Below, in pieces: positions 6,100 through 7,063 of a stretch of DNA of 7,063 nt (position 1 is its first letter; each line of letters starts with the position of its first letter). Location: assembly GCA_002350615.1 (NCBI GenBank), contig DEFD01000003.1, positions 1-7,063 on the forward strand, written 5' to 3'. The translations under genes and the position numbers were made by a program. This stretch comes from Bacteroidales bacterium UBA2861. Its GTDB lineage: Bacteria > Bacteroidota > Bacteroidia > Bacteroidales > UBA932. The notes under the pieces were generated by a model. The model was not told the DNA's origin. It made no database searches and saw nothing but the letters and a program-made list of their open reading frames with translations.

Positions 6100-6116
6100 C
6101 ATCGTTAAGTAGAAAA

Positions 6117-7063
6117 ATGCAACTTTCAGAACTTAAAACCGGCGAAAAGGCCGTAATAGCAAAAGTATCGGGCCACGGGAGTTTCCGAAAACGCCTGATA
6201 GAGATGGGTTTCATCCGCGGAAAATCCGTACGGGTGATTCTCAACGCCCCCCTCAAGGACCCTATCGAATACGAAATACTCGGATATAAAGTATCGCTCC
6301 GCCGCGAAGAAGCCTCCAAGATAGAGGTCATCAGCGAAGAAGAGGCCAAACAGCATATCGCGGCAGAACATGCCGGAGAGTCTCTCCCGGCCATTCTGGA
6401 CAGGGAGATTTCCGAACTTGCCGAAGAACGCGGCCACAGCATTCGCGTTGCCCTCGTGGGCAACCCCAATTGCGGAAAGACATCCCTTTTCAACATAGCC
6501 TCCGGTTCCCATGAGCACGTAGGAAATTACAGCGGAGTCACGGTCGACGCAAAGGAAGGCAAGTTCGAGTTCAAGGGCTACAAGATCACCCTTGTTGATC
6601 TCCCAGGAACCTATTCCCTGTCGGCGTACAGCCCCGAGGAACTCTACGTCCGCAAGAACCTTCTCGAGAAAACGCCGGACATTGTCCTGAACGTGGTGGA
6701 CGCCTCCAACATCGAGCGCAACCTCTACCTTACCGCCCAGCTCATCGACATGAACCTGCCTGTGGTGATGGCCCTGAACATGTACGACGAGCTTCAGGCC
6801 CGTGGCGACAGCATCGACATCAAGCAGCTGGGATACCTGCTCGGCATGCCGGTCTGCCCGACAGTCAGCCGCGACGGCAAGGGAATCCCCGAACTCTTCG
6901 ACACCGTAATCGCGATGTACGAGCAGCATTCCCCGAAGCTCGCCCGCCACATCCACATCAACCACGGAGCCGAACTGGAGCAGAGCATCGATCGCATCAA
7001 ACTGATACTCCAGCGCGACGCCGACCTTCGTGCCCGCTACTCCACCCGCTATCTGGCCATCAA
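6117..7063 (+). CDS. feoB: FeoA-FeoB fusion ferrous iron transporter, 3' end outside window
   Basis: 315 codons are visible and the frame is still open at the window end. Residues 1-75 form a FeoA domain (SH3-like, starting MQLSELKTGE, with the typical RLIEMGFIRG at 26-35). A helical linker, about 76-105, joins it to the FeoB G domain. G1 is GNPNCGKTS (115-123), the switch I threonine is Thr142 in YSGVTV (138-143), G3 is DLPG (161-164), G4 is NMYD (221-224), and G5 is probably near SRDGKG (251-256). The helical regulatory domain begins at about 280. The permease part that carries Fe2+ across the inner membrane lies beyond the window. FeoA-FeoB fusions are usual in Bacteroidota; full length is normally about 800 residues or more. 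The gene is divergent from the lipid operon and has its own promoter. Iron regulation is expected, but no Fur or DtxR box was recognised. Confidence 0.95.
   Translation, partial: MQLSELKTGEKAVIAKVSGHGSFRKRLIEMGFIRGKSVRVILNAPLKDPIEYEILGYKVSLRREEASKIEVISEEEAKQHIAAEHAGESLPAILDREISELAEERGHSIRVALVGNPNCGKTSLFNIASGSHEHVGNYSGVTVDAKEGKFEFKGYKITLVDLPGTYSLSAYSPEELYVRKNLLEKTPDIVLNVVDASNIERNLYLTAQLIDMNLPVVMALNMYDELQARGDSIDIKQLGYLLGMPVCPTVSRDGKGIPELFDTVIAMYEQHSPKLARHIHINHGAELEQSIDRIKLILQRDADLRARYSTRYLAI

Noticed and set aside
6126..6965. 279-codon minus-strand frame opposite feoB
   Set aside because: It is antisense to the FeoA and G domains, whose motifs are unmistakable, and has no family features of its own.
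1..7063. CRISPR array, insertion sequence, toxin-antitoxin or phage-defence genes
   Set aside because: No regularly spaced repeats, terminal inverted repeats, transposase or defence-type proteins were seen; all large gaps are filled by metabolic or transport genes.

Overview
The window looks like chromosome of a GC-rich Bacteroidota bacterium, most likely an intestinal or host-associated Bacteroidales. The reasons are as follows. Four intergenic regions carry exact or near matches to the Bacteroidota -7 promoter element TAnnTTTG. Shine-Dalgarno sequences are weak or absent, and start codons sit behind A/T-rich leaders. The tRNA gene does not encode its CCA end. Iron uptake uses a FeoA-FeoB fusion, and the glycosidases are lipoproteins of families typical of glycan-degrading Bacteroides relatives. 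No mobile element, CRISPR array or phage gene was found.

Layout. Positions 1-41 are the 3' half of a tRNA-Ala(UGC), followed at once by an intrinsic terminator. Positions 144-1517 (+) encode a GH109-type Gfo/Idh/MocA lipoprotein (alpha-N-acetylgalactosaminidase-like). Positions 1514-3112 (-) encode a GH123/DUF4091-type lipoprotein (beta-N-acetylgalactosaminidase-like). These two genes converge and share a palindromic CTAG as overlapping stop codons. A 77-bp divergent promoter region (3113-3189) separates the second glycosidase from a COG0523/CobW-family metallochaperone GTPase (3190-4380, +), which has a His/Asp-rich metal-binding linker. A 13-bp perfect inverted repeat (4408-4441) separates this gene from a convergent two-gene lipid operon read on the minus strand: a CDP-alcohol phosphatidyltransferase (6026-5316) followed, with a 1-base TGATG overlap, by a PlsC-like acyltransferase (5316-4459). 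Last, divergent from that operon, a FeoA-FeoB ferrous-iron transporter gene starts at 6117 and runs off the window end.

How the genes may work together. The two glycosidases would remove alpha- and beta-linked terminal GalNAc respectively, which suggests a small GalNAc-release unit acting on host mucin-type or glycolipid glycans in the periplasm. The two lipid genes are translationally coupled and probably act on the same membrane lipid; the head group and acyl acceptor cannot be read from sequence. The CobW GTPase and FeoAB both handle transition metals, but they lie in separate transcription units. Nothing here is clearly a new system. The most worthwhile points are the alpha/beta GalNAc-ase pair, the coupled lipid operon with a non-canonical acyltransferase motif, and the compact divergent promoter that may yield a leaderless mRNA.
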